Of a DNA stretch of 40,983 nt, positions 1-10,035 are shown in pieces. Made by a program: the position numbers and the translations under genes. The notes under the pieces were generated by a model. That model was not told where the DNA came from, searched no databases, and was given only the letters and a program-made list of their open reading frames with translations. Source of the stretch: an uncultured Chloroflexota bacterium (GTDB taxonomy: Bacteria; Chloroflexota; Chloroflexia; Chloroflexales; Chloroflexaceae); NCBI GenBank assembly GCA_903915775.1, contig CAIWUD010000158.1, forward strand, positions 1 through 40,983, in the 5' to 3' direction. The stretch's first letter is position 1. Every line of letters starts with the position of its first letter.

Positions 1-1473
1 ACCCTGATTGCAGAGCCATGCCCATGGCGCTGGTCCGCTGCGGCCGTCGAAGCCCTCCTTGCCGCCCTCCGCCCCCGCCCCGAGGTTCCGTTGAGCGAGG
101 ATAGCTATCTCGACCTCCTCGCTCACCTCCACTGGACGCCACGCATCCACACCCTACAACCCGATGAGTTGGGGCTCAACAGCTTCGCTTTTGTGATCCA
201 TCCACTCAATACGCGCTTCATTCATCGCCATAAATGGTTTGGCTGGACGCGCTACCTCCCTGATAGTCTGGTGGAACCGGTGGCCGCCCGCTTCCCACCA
301 CTCTACCTCGGGCGCATCAAGGGTGGTGTCTCCCCAACAACTGGCCAGCGTATTGAAGGTCACCTGATCACCCTAGGGGCTACCCCGCGCCAGATGATGC
401 GCCATCGCCCCAGTTTCACCTACCAACGTCTGCTTATGGCCGCACGCATGGCCGAGCGTCACAATGCACGTATTATGGGGCTGGGCGCGTTCACGAGTGT
501 GGTTGGCGACGCCGGTGTTACCGTTGCCCAAGAGGCCGCTATTGCTATCACTAGTGGCAACAGCCTCACGGTCGCGGCAACCCTCGAGGCGGCGAAACAG
601 GCGCTCATCGGAATGGGAGCCTCCGACCTGACCCATGGACGGGCGATGGTGATTGGGGCCACCGGATCGATCGGCTCGGTCTGTGCGCGCATGCTTGCCC
701 AGGCCACTGGTGATATCGTGCTAGTCGCAATCGATCCCGAGAAGTTGCTCATGCTCAAACGTCAGATCGAGCAAGAGACACCCACTGCCCACATCACCGT
801 CGCGACTCACACCACGGAACTGGTCGGCTCCTGCGATCTGATTGTGACCGCAACCTCGGCTTTTGGCCAGCGCATCATCGATATCAGCCAGTGTAAACCT
901 GGAGCAGTGATCTGCGATGTTGCCCGTCCACCCGATATTAGTCGGGCTGAAGCGGCCTTACGCCCAGATCTGCTCGTGATCGAGAGTGGTGAGGTACTCA
1001 TTCCAGGGGTGAGCGATCTCGGTTACGACATTGGCTTGCCACCAGGCACGGCCTACGCATGCCTGGCTGAAACAGCCCTGCTCGCGATGGATGGACGTTT
1101 TGAGGACTACACCCTGGGGCGCAATATCTCGATGGAGCGCGTCAAAGAGATCGATCATCTGTTCAAGAAGCATGGCTTTCAACTCGCAGGGCTCCGCTCC
1201 TTTGGGGCCTACATCAGTGATGAAGATCTCGCCCGTCGACGCGCCCTGGCGGCCGAACTATCAGCTAACCCTGAACTCTTCGTCCGCACACGGGCTGAGG
1301 CCAGCGCACAGCTCGCCCGTCTGCCGCGCACGGCGAAGGGGGTTCACGAGTCGCTGCTCACCATCTTGATGCGCAACGTGCACCGTCAGTTCGATCGTGC
1401 CATGGTGGCTCTGGTCAACCGCATACGACGCACCCCCCCCTTACAGGCGGTCCACGAGGAGCTACACCAGTGA
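1..1473 (+). CDS. Long-chain acyl-ACP reductase-like NAD(P)-binding protein (5' end probably outside window)
   Basis: Frame is open from base 1; ORF track start at 91 is a TTG. Motifs [42 protein letters not shown] and [20 protein letters not shown] resemble cyanobacterial AAR (GGFTSI, GNTHTAY, VVGATGDIGSAVCRWL, WGRNQITIEKMEAI..RHGFQ). Confidence 0.7.
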   Translation, partial: TLIAEPCPWRWSAAAVEALLAALRPRPEVPLSEDSYLDLLAHLHWTPRIHTLQPDELGLNSFAFVIHPLNTRFIHRHKWFGWTRYLPDSLVEPVAARFPPLYLGRIKGGVSPTTGQRIEGHLITLGATPRQMMRHRPSFTYQRLLMAARMAERHNARIMGLGAFTSVVGDAGVTVAQEAAIAITSGNSLTVAATLEAAKQALIGMGASDLTHGRAMVIGATGSIGSVCARMLAQATGDIVLVAIDPEKLLMLKRQIEQETPTAHITVATHTTELVGSCDLIVTATSAFGQRIIDISQCKPGAVICDVARPPDISRAEAALRPDLLVIESGEVLIPGVSDLGYDIGLPPGTAYACLAETALLAMDGRFEDYTLGRNISMERVKEIDHLFKKHGFQLAGLRSFGAYISDEDLARRRALAAELSANPELFVRTRAEASAQLARLPRTAKGVHESLLTILMRNVHRQFDRAMVALVNRIRRTPPLQAVHEELHQ

Positions 1474-2769
1474 GCTCAGTCTACCCCGCCGCTCCGGATG
1501 CACGAAGATGAGGTAGTTCGCGAGTGCAGCGCAGGCGTAGAAGGCTGCCGTAACGAGAAAGATAGGGCCAAAGCCGTACGTGCGCTGGATCTCGACGCTC
1601 ACCGTGGGGCCAACAATGTAACCCACGGAGAAGGCGGCCCCAATCAGTCCGATCACAATCGGACGGGCAGCCTCAGGGGTACGCTCCATGGTGAAGGCGT
1701 CGTAGAGTGGTGTTGCCATATTCATCAGGGCACCACGGGCCACGGCAATCAGAGCAGCACTCCAGAGGTTAGGAGCGATCACCAGTAGCAGCAGGCAGGG
1801 TATACCAAGGAGCTGACTCAGCACTACACTGCCCATCTTGCCCATACGCTGGGCCAGTAGCGGGGTGGCCAGGGTTGCTGCGCCCGTTGCGAAACTAATC
1901 AGGGCGAAGATCAGCCCTAGGGCACCATCGGATGCGGCAAATTGCTGGCGAAAGTAGAGATTCAGGAAGGGAATGAAGAGCGATGCACCGCATGAGATGA
2001 AGAGCGGTGAGATCATGAAGGGCAGGGCAATACGCACGGCACGGAATAGGGCGGTGTGGTTAAGGGCACTACTCACTGCTACGGTGGCTGGTGGATCATT
2101 CACCGCACGAGGCGCCTCAGCCCGGAGGAGTGGGAGCAGCGCGAGCAGCGCGAAAAGTGCTGCGATGCCGAATATGACCCGGTAGAGCGCTGCGCTCTGT
2201 GGCGCAACATTGAGCAGTGGTCCGAGTAGAGCCGGTAACTGTCCACCGACGAGGCTACTCACCCCCCCCACGATAATCGTTAACCCAGCGCTCAGTGAAA
2301 AGAGCAGATCGCGATCTTCGGGGCTGCTATGGCGCAGCATGAAAGGGGCACTACCCACCTGGTAGAGAACACCTGCTGGGCCACTCAAGGCGATCCAGAC
2401 CAGCATGCTGAGTGGCGCTGGCCAGACGGCCGTACCAAGTAGGGTGATCGCGGTGAGAAGGGTAGCAGCAATGAGGGCCGGTCGTGGCCCCCAGCGGCTC
2501 ACGAGCATCCAGAGTGGCAGACTACTCAGTGCACTGGTGAGTACCGGGGTGCTGTTGAGTAGGCCAAGGAGGCTCAACTCACCCAGAAATGGTAAGGGGA
2601 GCAGCTGCTGATTATACCCCAGGGCCAGCAGGAGCAGGTTGAAGAAGAGCGAGTAGAGCGACAGTCCAGCGGTGAGCAGTGCCATGAACAAGAGGTAGCG
2701 CCGGGCATCAGGGGTGAGTCTGCGCATGGTTCGTGGTGGGGTTTTGAGAGAGAGACTTGGCCCTCCCAA
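1462..2769 (-). CDS. MFS transporter
   Basis: 435 aa, about 12 hydrophobic segments, MFS-like layout; 3' end overlaps the 3' end of the preceding + gene by 12 bp. Confidence 0.85.
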   Translation of the reverse strand: MGGPSLSLKTPPRTMRRLTPDARRYLLFMALLTAGLSLYSLFFNLLLLALGYNQQLLPLPFLGELSLLGLLNSTPVLTSALSSLPLWMLVSRWGPRPALIAATLLTAITLLGTAVWPAPLSMLVWIALSGPAGVLYQVGSAPFMLRHSSPEDRDLLFSLSAGLTIIVGGVSSLVGGQLPALLGPLLNVAPQSAALYRVIFGIAALFALLALLPLLRAEAPRAVNDPPATVAVSSALNHTALFRAVRIALPFMISPLFISCGASLFIPFLNLYFRQQFAASDGALGLIFALISFATGAATLATPLLAQRMGKMGSVVLSQLLGIPCLLLLVIAPNLWSAALIAVARGALMNMATPLYDAFTMERTPEAARPIVIGLIGAAFSVGYIVGPTVSVEIQRTYGFGPIFLVTAAFYACAALANYLIFVHPERRGRLSSLV

Positions 2770-2775
2770 AACCTT

Positions 2776-4683
2776 CTAGACAAAAATGAGCTGCTCCCGC
2801 AAGAAATGCTCGATCGCCTGGTAGTAGGCAATAATCGTCTCACTACGGCGCCAGCCATGACCTTCACCGGGGAAGAGGTGGTAGGTATGGGAAATCCCGC
2901 GGCGGCGCAACTCGGCCACAATCGCCTCAGCCTGACTAGGGGGCACAATCTGGTCATCAGCCCCCTGAAAAATGGCTAGCGGACTCGTGATCTGCCATGC
3001 GTGAAACAGTGGTGAGCGCTCGCGGTAACGTTGTGCGGCTTCAGGCAATGGGCCGATAAGAGCATCAAGGTAGCGCGCCTCAAACTTATGCGTTTCAGCA
3101 GCCAGGGCAAAGAGGTTGACCACGCCGTAGCGGCAGATTCCCGCACGAAAGAGTGCGGGGTATTGGGCGAGGCTCTCCAACACGGTGTAGCCACCAGCAC
3201 TCCCCCCCATAATGACGATACGCTCGGTATCGGCGAAGCCTGCTTCACCCAGGTAGCGGGCTGCACTCGCCGCATCGGCAACATCGAAGCGCCCCCACGC
3301 ACCACGGAGGGCCTGGGTATAGGCCCGGCCATAACCTGTGCTCCCCCGGTAGTTGAGCGCTAGCACCGTATAGCCACGGGTGGCAAAAAACTGTACTTCA
3401 CCACTATAACTAGCCACTGCCTGATCGGTCGGCCCACCATGGATCAGGATCACTGCCGGGGGGCGTGGCCCAAATGCCTCACTCACCGCAAACCCCGGTG
3501 GCAGGTAGAGGAGTCCATGCACCCGCTCGTCGCCACTGCCCCAACTGACCGCTTGCGCCGTCGCCACCCGTACCGTTGCTGGCAAGTCACTCGCCGTACG
3601 GCGGATCACCCGTGGCACGCCTCCCTCGGCAAGGATCAGGCGCGTTGGCCGATCTGGTGCGGAAGCAAGGAGTGCCAGTGCATCGGCTGTAGGTGATAGG
3701 GCAGGCTGTTCAAACCAGCTGTAGCTCTGGCTTCCCTCGACAAGCTGGGCCTCTCTGCCCTCCAACGGCTGGCTCATGACCTGTCGAACCCCCGCCTCAC
3801 TACGTAGATAGGCGAGCCGCCTACTGTCATGGCTCCATGCGAAGCTACGCATCCCCTGAGCCCACGCTGGGGCGGCATGCTCCGCCTCGCCAGTGGTGAA
3901 CTGCCGGTGGGTAGCATGAACCAGATCGTAGAGGTAGATCTGCCACCAACCGTCCTGATCGGAGACATAGGCCAAGTGGCGCCCATCGGGGGCAAAGCTC
4001 GGCTGGAAGATGCTGATGTCCGCGCCCCCAGCGAGCAGGTGGCACGCGGCGAGCCGGGGCAAGGCAGCGTCCAGTTCAAGATCAGCCAGGTAGAGGAGCG
4101 TACCGTCCCAGGGCATGTTGGGGTGATCCCAGGCGACAAAGGCGATCTGCGCGCTCCCGGGGCGCCAGCATGGCCACATGTAGAAGTCGTGACCCTCGAC
4201 CAGCCGTTGTGGCCACTGCTCGCCCTCACTATCCACCACGGCAATGCAGTCCCGCCCTTCGTAGGTATGGACGAAGAGTAGGTGGCGCCCATCGGGGGCA
4301 ATAGCCGGAGCGGCAGCAGCACCGAACGCGGGCGTAATCGGACGTGGCGGGCTCCCATCGAGATCCTGGCGGAATAGTCGCCCCGAGCTCGCCTCGACAA
4401 AGACGACCATACCGCTACCGACGGTAAAGTCGCCGCCACCATAGCCGACTCGTGCACGCACGCTGAGATCGCTCGGCGTCAGTTCATACGGGGCATCACC
4501 GGTCGCAGGCTCAACAGCCCAGAGCGAACTACGTCCATCACGCGACTCAAGCCAGACCAGCCGTTGCCCGTCGCTATCCCACTGCAGATCGCCCAGCCGC
4601 GCCGCCGCAGCCATCTGGTGTGGGCTCAGCGGGCTGGGCCAGAGCCCAAAAGGCGCCATTGGGGGCATGGATCGGCTCCTCAT
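2776..4683 (-). CDS. S9 family prolyl oligopeptidase-type peptidase
   Basis: N-terminal beta-propeller repeats (FAPDGRHLAYVSDQDG, WSHDSRRLAYLRSE) and C-terminal alpha/beta hydrolase: GGSAGGYTVLESL (Ser), GADDQIVPPSQAE (Asp), FPGEGHGW (His). Confidence 0.93.
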   Translation of the reverse strand: MRSRSMPPMAPFGLWPSPLSPHQMAAAARLGDLQWDSDGQRLVWLESRDGRSSLWAVEPATGDAPYELTPSDLSVRARVGYGGGDFTVGSGMVVFVEASSGRLFRQDLDGSPPRPITPAFGAAAAPAIAPDGRHLLFVHTYEGRDCIAVVDSEGEQWPQRLVEGHDFYMWPCWRPGSAQIAFVAWDHPNMPWDGTLLYLADLELDAALPRLAACHLLAGGADISIFQPSFAPDGRHLAYVSDQDGWWQIYLYDLVHATHRQFTTGEAEHAAPAWAQGMRSFAWSHDSRRLAYLRSEAGVRQVMSQPLEGREAQLVEGSQSYSWFEQPALSPTADALALLASAPDRPTRLILAEGGVPRVIRRTASDLPATVRVATAQAVSWGSGDERVHGLLYLPPGFAVSEAFGPRPPAVILIHGGPTDQAVASYSGEVQFFATRGYTVLALNYRGSTGYGRAYTQALRGAWGRFDVADAASAARYLGEAGFADTERIVIMGGSAGGYTVLESLAQYPALFRAGICRYGVVNLFALAAETHKFEARYLDALIGPLPEAAQRYRERSPLFHAWQITSPLAIFQGADDQIVPPSQAEAIVAELRRRGISHTYHLFPGEGHGWRRSETIIAYYQAIEHFLREQLIFV

Positions 4684-5528
4684 TACAGAGCAGGAGTACC
4701 GGTCAACTCCTCACTCAGCGCCCAGAGACGCGACTGTGCGGTGCGATCGTAGGAGTTGGGTGAACTCTTCCTAGGACGACAGTTGACAAAATAGCTTCCA
4801 CTGACCGTGGCAACCTCAGGTGAACTCGCCAGATAGATGGAGGTTCGCGCCCCTTGCTCTGGGCTTAACATGAGTGGGCGCACCAGACCAAAGAGCACAC
4901 CAAAGAGACCTGCTGTCTCCACCGCAAAGTTGGTGCGTACCGCACCGGGGTGGAGCGCATTCGCCGTTACCCCACTCCCCTCGAGGCGTCTGGCCAGTTC
5001 ATAGGTGAAGAGCACGTTGGCCAACTTCGAGTCGGCATAGGCACGGAAGCCACTATAGCCACGTGCAGCCCGCACATCATCGAAGCGGTTACTGCCACCC
5101 AGATGGGCGTCTGAGGAAACATGAACTACCCGTGACGGCCCACTAGCCTTGAGCAGGTCGAGTAGCAGGTTGGTGAGCAGGAAGTGGGCAAGATGGTTGA
5201 CGGCAAAGGTCATCTCAAACCCGTCGCTGCTCAACTGCCGCTGGCCCATGTAGAGACCAGCATTGTTGAGTAAGAGATCGAGCCGCTGGTGGCGGCTGCG
5301 CAACTCCTGCGCTGCAGCGCGTACCGAGGCAAAAGAGGCGAGATCGGCCACCAGCAACTCAACCTGCTGGTTACCAGTCTGGGTGATGATCGCCTGCCGC
5401 GCCGCCTCACCGCGCTCGCGGCTACGCACCAGCATGACGACCGTGGCCCCCATCCGAGCAAGCTCAAGGGCAGTGACCTGCCCAATGCCCGAACTCGCAC
5501 CTGTTATTAGGCAAATCTTCCCGACCAT
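4683..5528 (-). CDS. SDR family oxidoreductase (retinol dehydrogenase-like)
   Basis: TGASSGIG cofactor motif, NNAG, S..YADSKLAN (YxxxK). Confidence 0.92.
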   Translation of the reverse strand: MVGKICLITGASSGIGQVTALELARMGATVVMLVRSRERGEAARQAIITQTGNQQVELLVADLASFASVRAAAQELRSRHQRLDLLLNNAGLYMGQRQLSSDGFEMTFAVNHLAHFLLTNLLLDLLKASGPSRVVHVSSDAHLGGSNRFDDVRAARGYSGFRAYADSKLANVLFTYELARRLEGSGVTANALHPGAVRTNFAVETAGLFGVLFGLVRPLMLSPEQGARTSIYLASSPEVATVSGSYFVNCRPRKSSPNSYDRTAQSRLWALSEELTGTPAL

Positions 5529-5569
5529 GCAAGCATCCTTTCTCTAGCCATCGGTAGGCACTGCGTCCG

Positions 5570-5599
5570 ATTGTAGTCGAAGCTATGATCAGCCGTCAA
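5570..5599 (-). promoter_or_regulatory. Putative sigma70-type promoter for the SDR gene
   Basis: Minus strand TTGACG - 18 nt - TACAAT, about 42 nt upstream of the SDR start. Confidence 0.45.
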
Positions 5600-5843
5600 G
5601 GTATCACTTTCCTCAGCGAGAATTGAAGACCAGCGCGAGGTGTTAACCCCAAAGCGGGTAATTCTTCCCTCTCGAGAAAGGAGAATATCATTAGGTCTCC
5701 TTATATTGCAACTGCTATGATCGGAAAATACCCGTAGAAGAGTACCATAGGGTGCGTCACCAAGGTACGCTGCTTACCGCCGCCGCGGTGGGGAGCGACG
5801 CTATTGTGGAGTGCTGCGCCCTCCACCCCCTGAGACAAAGCTC

Positions 5844-7613
5844 ATGACCAGATCTGTCAGCGACGAAACCAGCAGTCGGCAGCTTGATGCTCAGACTGAA
5901 ACGTCCACCCCTGTTCGTCTACCAGCTCAGCACCTTGCCGAACTGGTCTCCCAGACCTGTGCACGGTACACGCGCCAGCACGCCTTTACGGCGGTTCTTC
6001 CCAATGGCATGTTTGGTAACCTGAGTTTCACCCAGGTGGCCGAACTGAGTGACCAGGTAGCCGTCTATCTGCGAGAGGGCCTGGGGCTAGCTGCAGGCGA
6101 CCGCATAGCCGTCCAGCTACCCAACAGCCTCTCCTACCCGCTCTGGGCCTTTGGAACGCTCAAGGCGGGCTGTGTGCTGGTCAATATGAACCCGCTCTAC
6201 ACCGCCCCTGAGATGGTACACCAACTCAACGACAGCGGTGCCCGTGTGCTGGTCATTGTGGATCTCTTTGCCGATAAGCTCCCCGCTGTGCTCGCCCAAA
6301 GCAAGGTTGAGCATGTGGTACTGGTGCGTATCACCGATCTCTTTCCAGCCCTGATCGGCTTCATCGCCTACAACGTGATGAAGTACTGGAACCGGATCAT
6401 CCCACCGTGCAGCGTAGCGGTGACGAGTGGCATCGAAGCCCTGGCCCGTGGTGCCACCCTGATGCGTGAGCGCAACGTTGATCCCGCCACCTACACCGCT
6501 GGGCTCGGCCCCTCCACCCTCGCGGCGCTCCAGTATACCGGTGGCACCACCGGGGTGAGCAAGGGCGCCATGCTCTCCCACGGAAACTTGCTGGCAAACG
6601 TGGCCCAGATCGAGGATCGGGTTGCTGGTAGCGTACAGCATGGCAAAGAGACCGCTCTGGCGGTCCTGCCGCTCTACCACATCTTCGCCTTTACCGCCAA
6701 CCTCCTCTACTTCTTCCACGCTGGTGCGCGCAATATCCTGGTTGCCAGCCCACGCCCCCTCTCGAACCTGCAGCGTGCCTTCGAAAACTACCCTATCTCC
6801 TGGGTCCCCGGCGTCAATACCCTCTTCAACGGCCTGCTCAACGAAGAGTGGTTTCGTGACTACCCTCCGCCCCAGTTGAAGGGCAGCATTGCTGGTGGCA
6901 CGGCACTCCACACCGCTGTCGCTGAGCGTTGGCAGGAGGTAACTGGGACGCCTGTTGTAGAGGGCTACGGTTTGACGGAGAGCTCGCCTGTTGTGACCCT
7001 CAACCCTTCCGCAGGCTATCGAACGGGAAGCATTGGTCAGCCCGTCATCGGCACCCAAGTGCGCCTGCTCGACCCACTCGGAGATCCGGTTGGGTCCGGG
7101 GAAGCTGGTGAACTGGCGGTTCAGGGTCCTCAGGTTATGCTAGGGTACTGGCAGCAGCCTACCGAGACCACGAAGGTGCTCCGTGATGGTTGGCTCCTGA
7201 CCGGTGATATCGCGGTCTGGGATAGCGACAACTTCTTACGTGTTGTCGACCGGAAGAAGGATCTGATTCTGGTCAGCGGCTTCAACGTCTATCCCAACGA
7301 GGTTGAGGATTGTATCGCGAAGCTACCCGGCGTGAGCGAAGTAGCCGTGGTGGGCATTCCCGATAGTCGGGCCGGCGAACAGGTCAAGGCCTACCTCGTC
7401 CTTAAGCCAGGGGTGAGTCTGAGTGCAGAGCAGGTACGCGAACACTGCCGCCAGAGCCTGACCACCTACAAGATCCCACGCCAGGTTGAGTTTCGCTCCG
7501 AGCTACCCAAGACGAATGTAGGTAAGGTACTCCGGCGAGCGCTCCGTGATGCAGAGAAACAGCGCATCCATGAGGAGAGCGCTGTAGCGGTAGAGGGAGG
7601 ATCGCGTGGTTAG
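5844..7613 (+). CDS. Long-chain fatty acid-CoA ligase (AMP-forming)
   Basis: YTGGTTGVSKGAMLSH, GYGLTESSPVVT, GWLLTGDIAVWD, DRKKDLILVSGFNVYPNEVE. ATG at 5844 preferred over GTG at 5811. Confidence 0.93.
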   Translation: MTRSVSDETSSRQLDAQTETSTPVRLPAQHLAELVSQTCARYTRQHAFTAVLPNGMFGNLSFTQVAELSDQVAVYLREGLGLAAGDRIAVQLPNSLSYPLWAFGTLKAGCVLVNMNPLYTAPEMVHQLNDSGARVLVIVDLFADKLPAVLAQSKVEHVVLVRITDLFPALIGFIAYNVMKYWNRIIPPCSVAVTSGIEALARGATLMRERNVDPATYTAGLGPSTLAALQYTGGTTGVSKGAMLSHGNLLANVAQIEDRVAGSVQHGKETALAVLPLYHIFAFTANLLYFFHAGARNILVASPRPLSNLQRAFENYPISWVPGVNTLFNGLLNEEWFRDYPPPQLKGSIAGGTALHTAVAERWQEVTGTPVVEGYGLTESSPVVTLNPSAGYRTGSIGQPVIGTQVRLLDPLGDPVGSGEAGELAVQGPQVMLGYWQQPTETTKVLRDGWLLTGDIAVWDSDNFLRVVDRKKDLILVSGFNVYPNEVEDCIAKLPGVSEVAVVGIPDSRAGEQVKAYLVLKPGVSLSAEQVREHCRQSLTTYKIPRQVEFRSELPKTNVGKVLRRALRDAEKQRIHEESAVAVEGGSRG

Positions 7614-8493
7614 TCAGACCGAGCAACTGCTCCTGGCCCTGATGATCGGGGTCATCATGCTAGGGATGGGAGCCTCTCTCACGTGGCGTGACTTCCGTCG
7701 CGCCTTTAAACGTCCACAGGCCATTCTGATCGGCTTTGCCTCCCAGTATGGGTTTATGCCCCTGATTGGCTTCCTCCTGGCGGTGACCCTCAACCTCCCA
7801 CCGGCACTGGCGATTGGCCTTATTCTGATCGCGAGTATGCCTGGTGGTTCGACCTCGAATATCTTTACCTACTTCTCAAAGGGTGATCTGGCGCTCAGTG
7901 TGAGCATGACCACCTTCTCGACCCTGGCAGCCTTCGTGATGACCCCACTGGCTATCTTCATCTACGGATCGCGCTTCATCACCAGCGAGATCAGTGTAGG
8001 GATGGGGAGTGTGATCAGCGGCTTGGTGGTGATGCTCATCCCCGTCCTGATTGGAATGTTCATTCGCCGCCGTAATGCGAATGTCGGCGCAGTACTGGAG
8101 ATGATGGGTGGCATCCTCGGCGTCGTGATTATCCTAGCCCTGATTGCGCTCTGGGTCCCACGCAATGCCGGCCTCCTCGCCGAGACCTCCTGGCAGGTCT
8201 ACGTTGCGGCAATTGGCATTGGGGCGTTTGGCTTTCTCTTTGGCTTCATCGCCAGCTTCTCTGCCCGTCTCGGTCTCCGCCGCGCCGCGACGATCTCCCT
8301 CGAGACGGGCATCCAGAATGGTCCTTTGGCCCTCTCGATTGTGCTCCTCAGCTTCTCAGGCCCCATCGCTGATCAGATCGTCTTCATCCCAGTACTCTAC
8401 TCACTCTTCATCGTCATCATCTCCTCGATCGTCACCATCTTCTACCGCCGCATGAACGAGCGCCTAGAGCAGCGCTCGGTTACGCTCCTCTAG
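7606..8493 (+). CDS. Bile acid:sodium symporter family protein
   Basis: 295 aa hydrophobic protein with LMIGVIMLGMGASLTWRDF, MPGGSTSNIFTYFSKGDLALSVSMTTFSTLAA and E..IQNGPLALSI; overlaps the CoA ligase by 8 nt. Confidence 0.88.
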   Translation: MVSQTEQLLLALMIGVIMLGMGASLTWRDFRRAFKRPQAILIGFASQYGFMPLIGFLLAVTLNLPPALAIGLILIASMPGGSTSNIFTYFSKGDLALSVSMTTFSTLAAFVMTPLAIFIYGSRFITSEISVGMGSVISGLVVMLIPVLIGMFIRRRNANVGAVLEMMGGILGVVIILALIALWVPRNAGLLAETSWQVYVAAIGIGAFGFLFGFIASFSARLGLRRAATISLETGIQNGPLALSIVLLSFSGPIADQIVFIPVLYSLFIVIISSIVTIFYRRMNERLEQRSVTLL

Positions 8494-8528
8494 GCGCTGG
8501 CATGGTTGGGGTACCGGTTCACTACGCG

Positions 8529-8565
8529 GGTGAGTCAGCGGGGCGGCCAAGGTTAGGGTCGCCCC
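8529..8565. terminator. Putative bidirectional terminator hairpin
   Basis: GCGGGGCG ... CGCCCCGC inverted repeat between convergent genes. Confidence 0.5.
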
Positions 8566-8577
8566 GCCGATCGGCTC

Positions 8578-9666
8578 CTAGCGCACCGTAGCGCCCGACA
8601 CCTCACCATCCGCGGTAATGGCGGTAACGCGCTGCAACCCACTATAGGCCACCGCACAGAGCTCCACCTCCAGCACGGCCCCTGGGGCAAGATGGCGAGC
8701 ACTCCCCTGGGCGAGCGCGTGGTTGATGTTCGTCTGCGTAGTTGTCCACGGCTCCAGCGCAATGTTATAGGTACGACCAAACCATGGCGAGCCCCACGCA
8801 CCACCATAGACCTGCCAGAACCAGATCGCGCTAAAGACATCGGTCGGCCAGGCCATACCAAAACCTACCCCACGACGTCTATTCGTCAGCGCATACCACC
8901 CCGCCTCAAGCTCATTCAAGAAGACCGTGTCGTGCGTGCGCACCTCGGGGGGCGGGATCATGCTCATGTCGATCAGTTGACCATCACGTCCGGGCACGTG
9001 GGGCCACTGGTAGCCCTCACCGGGTTGGTAGCGATGGTTCGGCTGCACATCGGTGGTGATGACGCGCGCCCCGGGGAGATCTACCACACAACTATCATCG
9101 AGGAAGGGCGGACCGAAGGCCGGATGGTGGCCCCAGACGATCTCAGTCGCCTCTTGCCCCTCATTCACCAGCCGCTCACGAATCTGCAGCACCGGTCGGC
9201 CACTCAGCAGCGTGAGCCACTTCTCCACAAAGATCGGGCTGCGGTAGGCCCGTGCCTGCAGGTGCAGGGTAACCCGCTCGGGCGTATCCTCAACTAGACG
9301 ATACTCCCACGGCATAAGCGCAAACTCACCGTGAACGCCGAAGTGCGTTCCCGCATAGTTCGCGGCAACACCACCAGTCGGGAGACACTCCTGCCAACCA
9401 CCGGGGTAGTAGTCGAGGAACGCACCCTCTGGTCGCGCTACCGTAGGGATAAAGGTAGCCGGGTTACGTACCCCATGGGGCGAGCGCCACATGAAATCGG
9501 TATCGGTCGGCTTGTGCAGGAACTCGATGATATCACTCCCCTTGTCGGCCAGGATCGTGACGCGGATCAGTTCATTCTCCAGCGTGACCGTACGCAGTCC
9601 ACGGTAGAGATACTCGGTCGCCCGACAGCCAAAGTTACGTTCATTAGTGTAGTTTGTCCAGATCAT
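8578..9666 (-). CDS. DUF4432 / aldose-1-epimerase-like protein
   Basis: 362 aa, galactose mutarotase-like sequence (VTLENELIRVTILADKGSDIIEFLHKPT, HPAFGPPFLDDSCVVDLPGARV). Family assignment from memory. Confidence 0.6.
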   Translation of the reverse strand: MIWTNYTNERNFGCRATEYLYRGLRTVTLENELIRVTILADKGSDIIEFLHKPTDTDFMWRSPHGVRNPATFIPTVARPEGAFLDYYPGGWQECLPTGGVAANYAGTHFGVHGEFALMPWEYRLVEDTPERVTLHLQARAYRSPIFVEKWLTLLSGRPVLQIRERLVNEGQEATEIVWGHHPAFGPPFLDDSCVVDLPGARVITTDVQPNHRYQPGEGYQWPHVPGRDGQLIDMSMIPPPEVRTHDTVFLNELEAGWYALTNRRRGVGFGMAWPTDVFSAIWFWQVYGGAWGSPWFGRTYNIALEPWTTTQTNINHALAQGSARHLAPGAVLEVELCAVAYSGLQRVTAITADGEVSGATVR

Positions 9667-9823
9667 AGCCTACTCCATAACAGATAGCGGGTGACTCCCA
9701 TTGTAGATCAGGCGCCCCATCTTGCAAACAACCGCCCACGAACGGGGGTGGTAGTGTGGCAGTGGTATAATGCTTTGCCGTCGTCGGCAATCCCCTTTGC
9801 TGCAAGCCAGCCTGACCATTCGA

Positions 9824-10019
9824 CGGGAGGCGTGGAGGGCAAGGCCCGCTACAAAAAATCCAACCTAACCCTGGTAGCGCCAGGCCGTCACGCCAGCGCA
9901 GCCGACCTTGAAACATCCCATCCGGGAGGCGTGGAGGGCAAGGCCCGCTACAAAAAATCCAACCTAACCCTGGTAGCGTCAGGCCGTCACGCCAGCGCAG
10001 CCGACCTTGAAACATCCCC
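9824..10019. repeat. 99-bp tandem duplication of the dispersed hairpin repeat
   Basis: cgggaggcgtggagggcaaggcccgctacaaaaaatccaacctaaccctggtagcg[c/t]caggccgtcacgccagcgcagccgaccttgaaacatccc occurs twice at a 99-bp period, with one internal difference seen. Confidence 0.95.
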
Positions 10020-10035
10020 TAGGAATAGACAGTTC

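Noticed and set aside
6117-7058. 313-aa minus-strand ORF
   Set aside because: Lies entirely antisense to the well-supported acyl-CoA ligase; a GC-rich shadow ORF with no recognisable family.
9644-10015. 123-aa minus-strand ORF with internal repeats (MFQGRLRWRDGL...)
   Set aside because: Its repeats are the 99-bp tandem DNA repeat read on the other strand; period divisible by 3 keeps it open.
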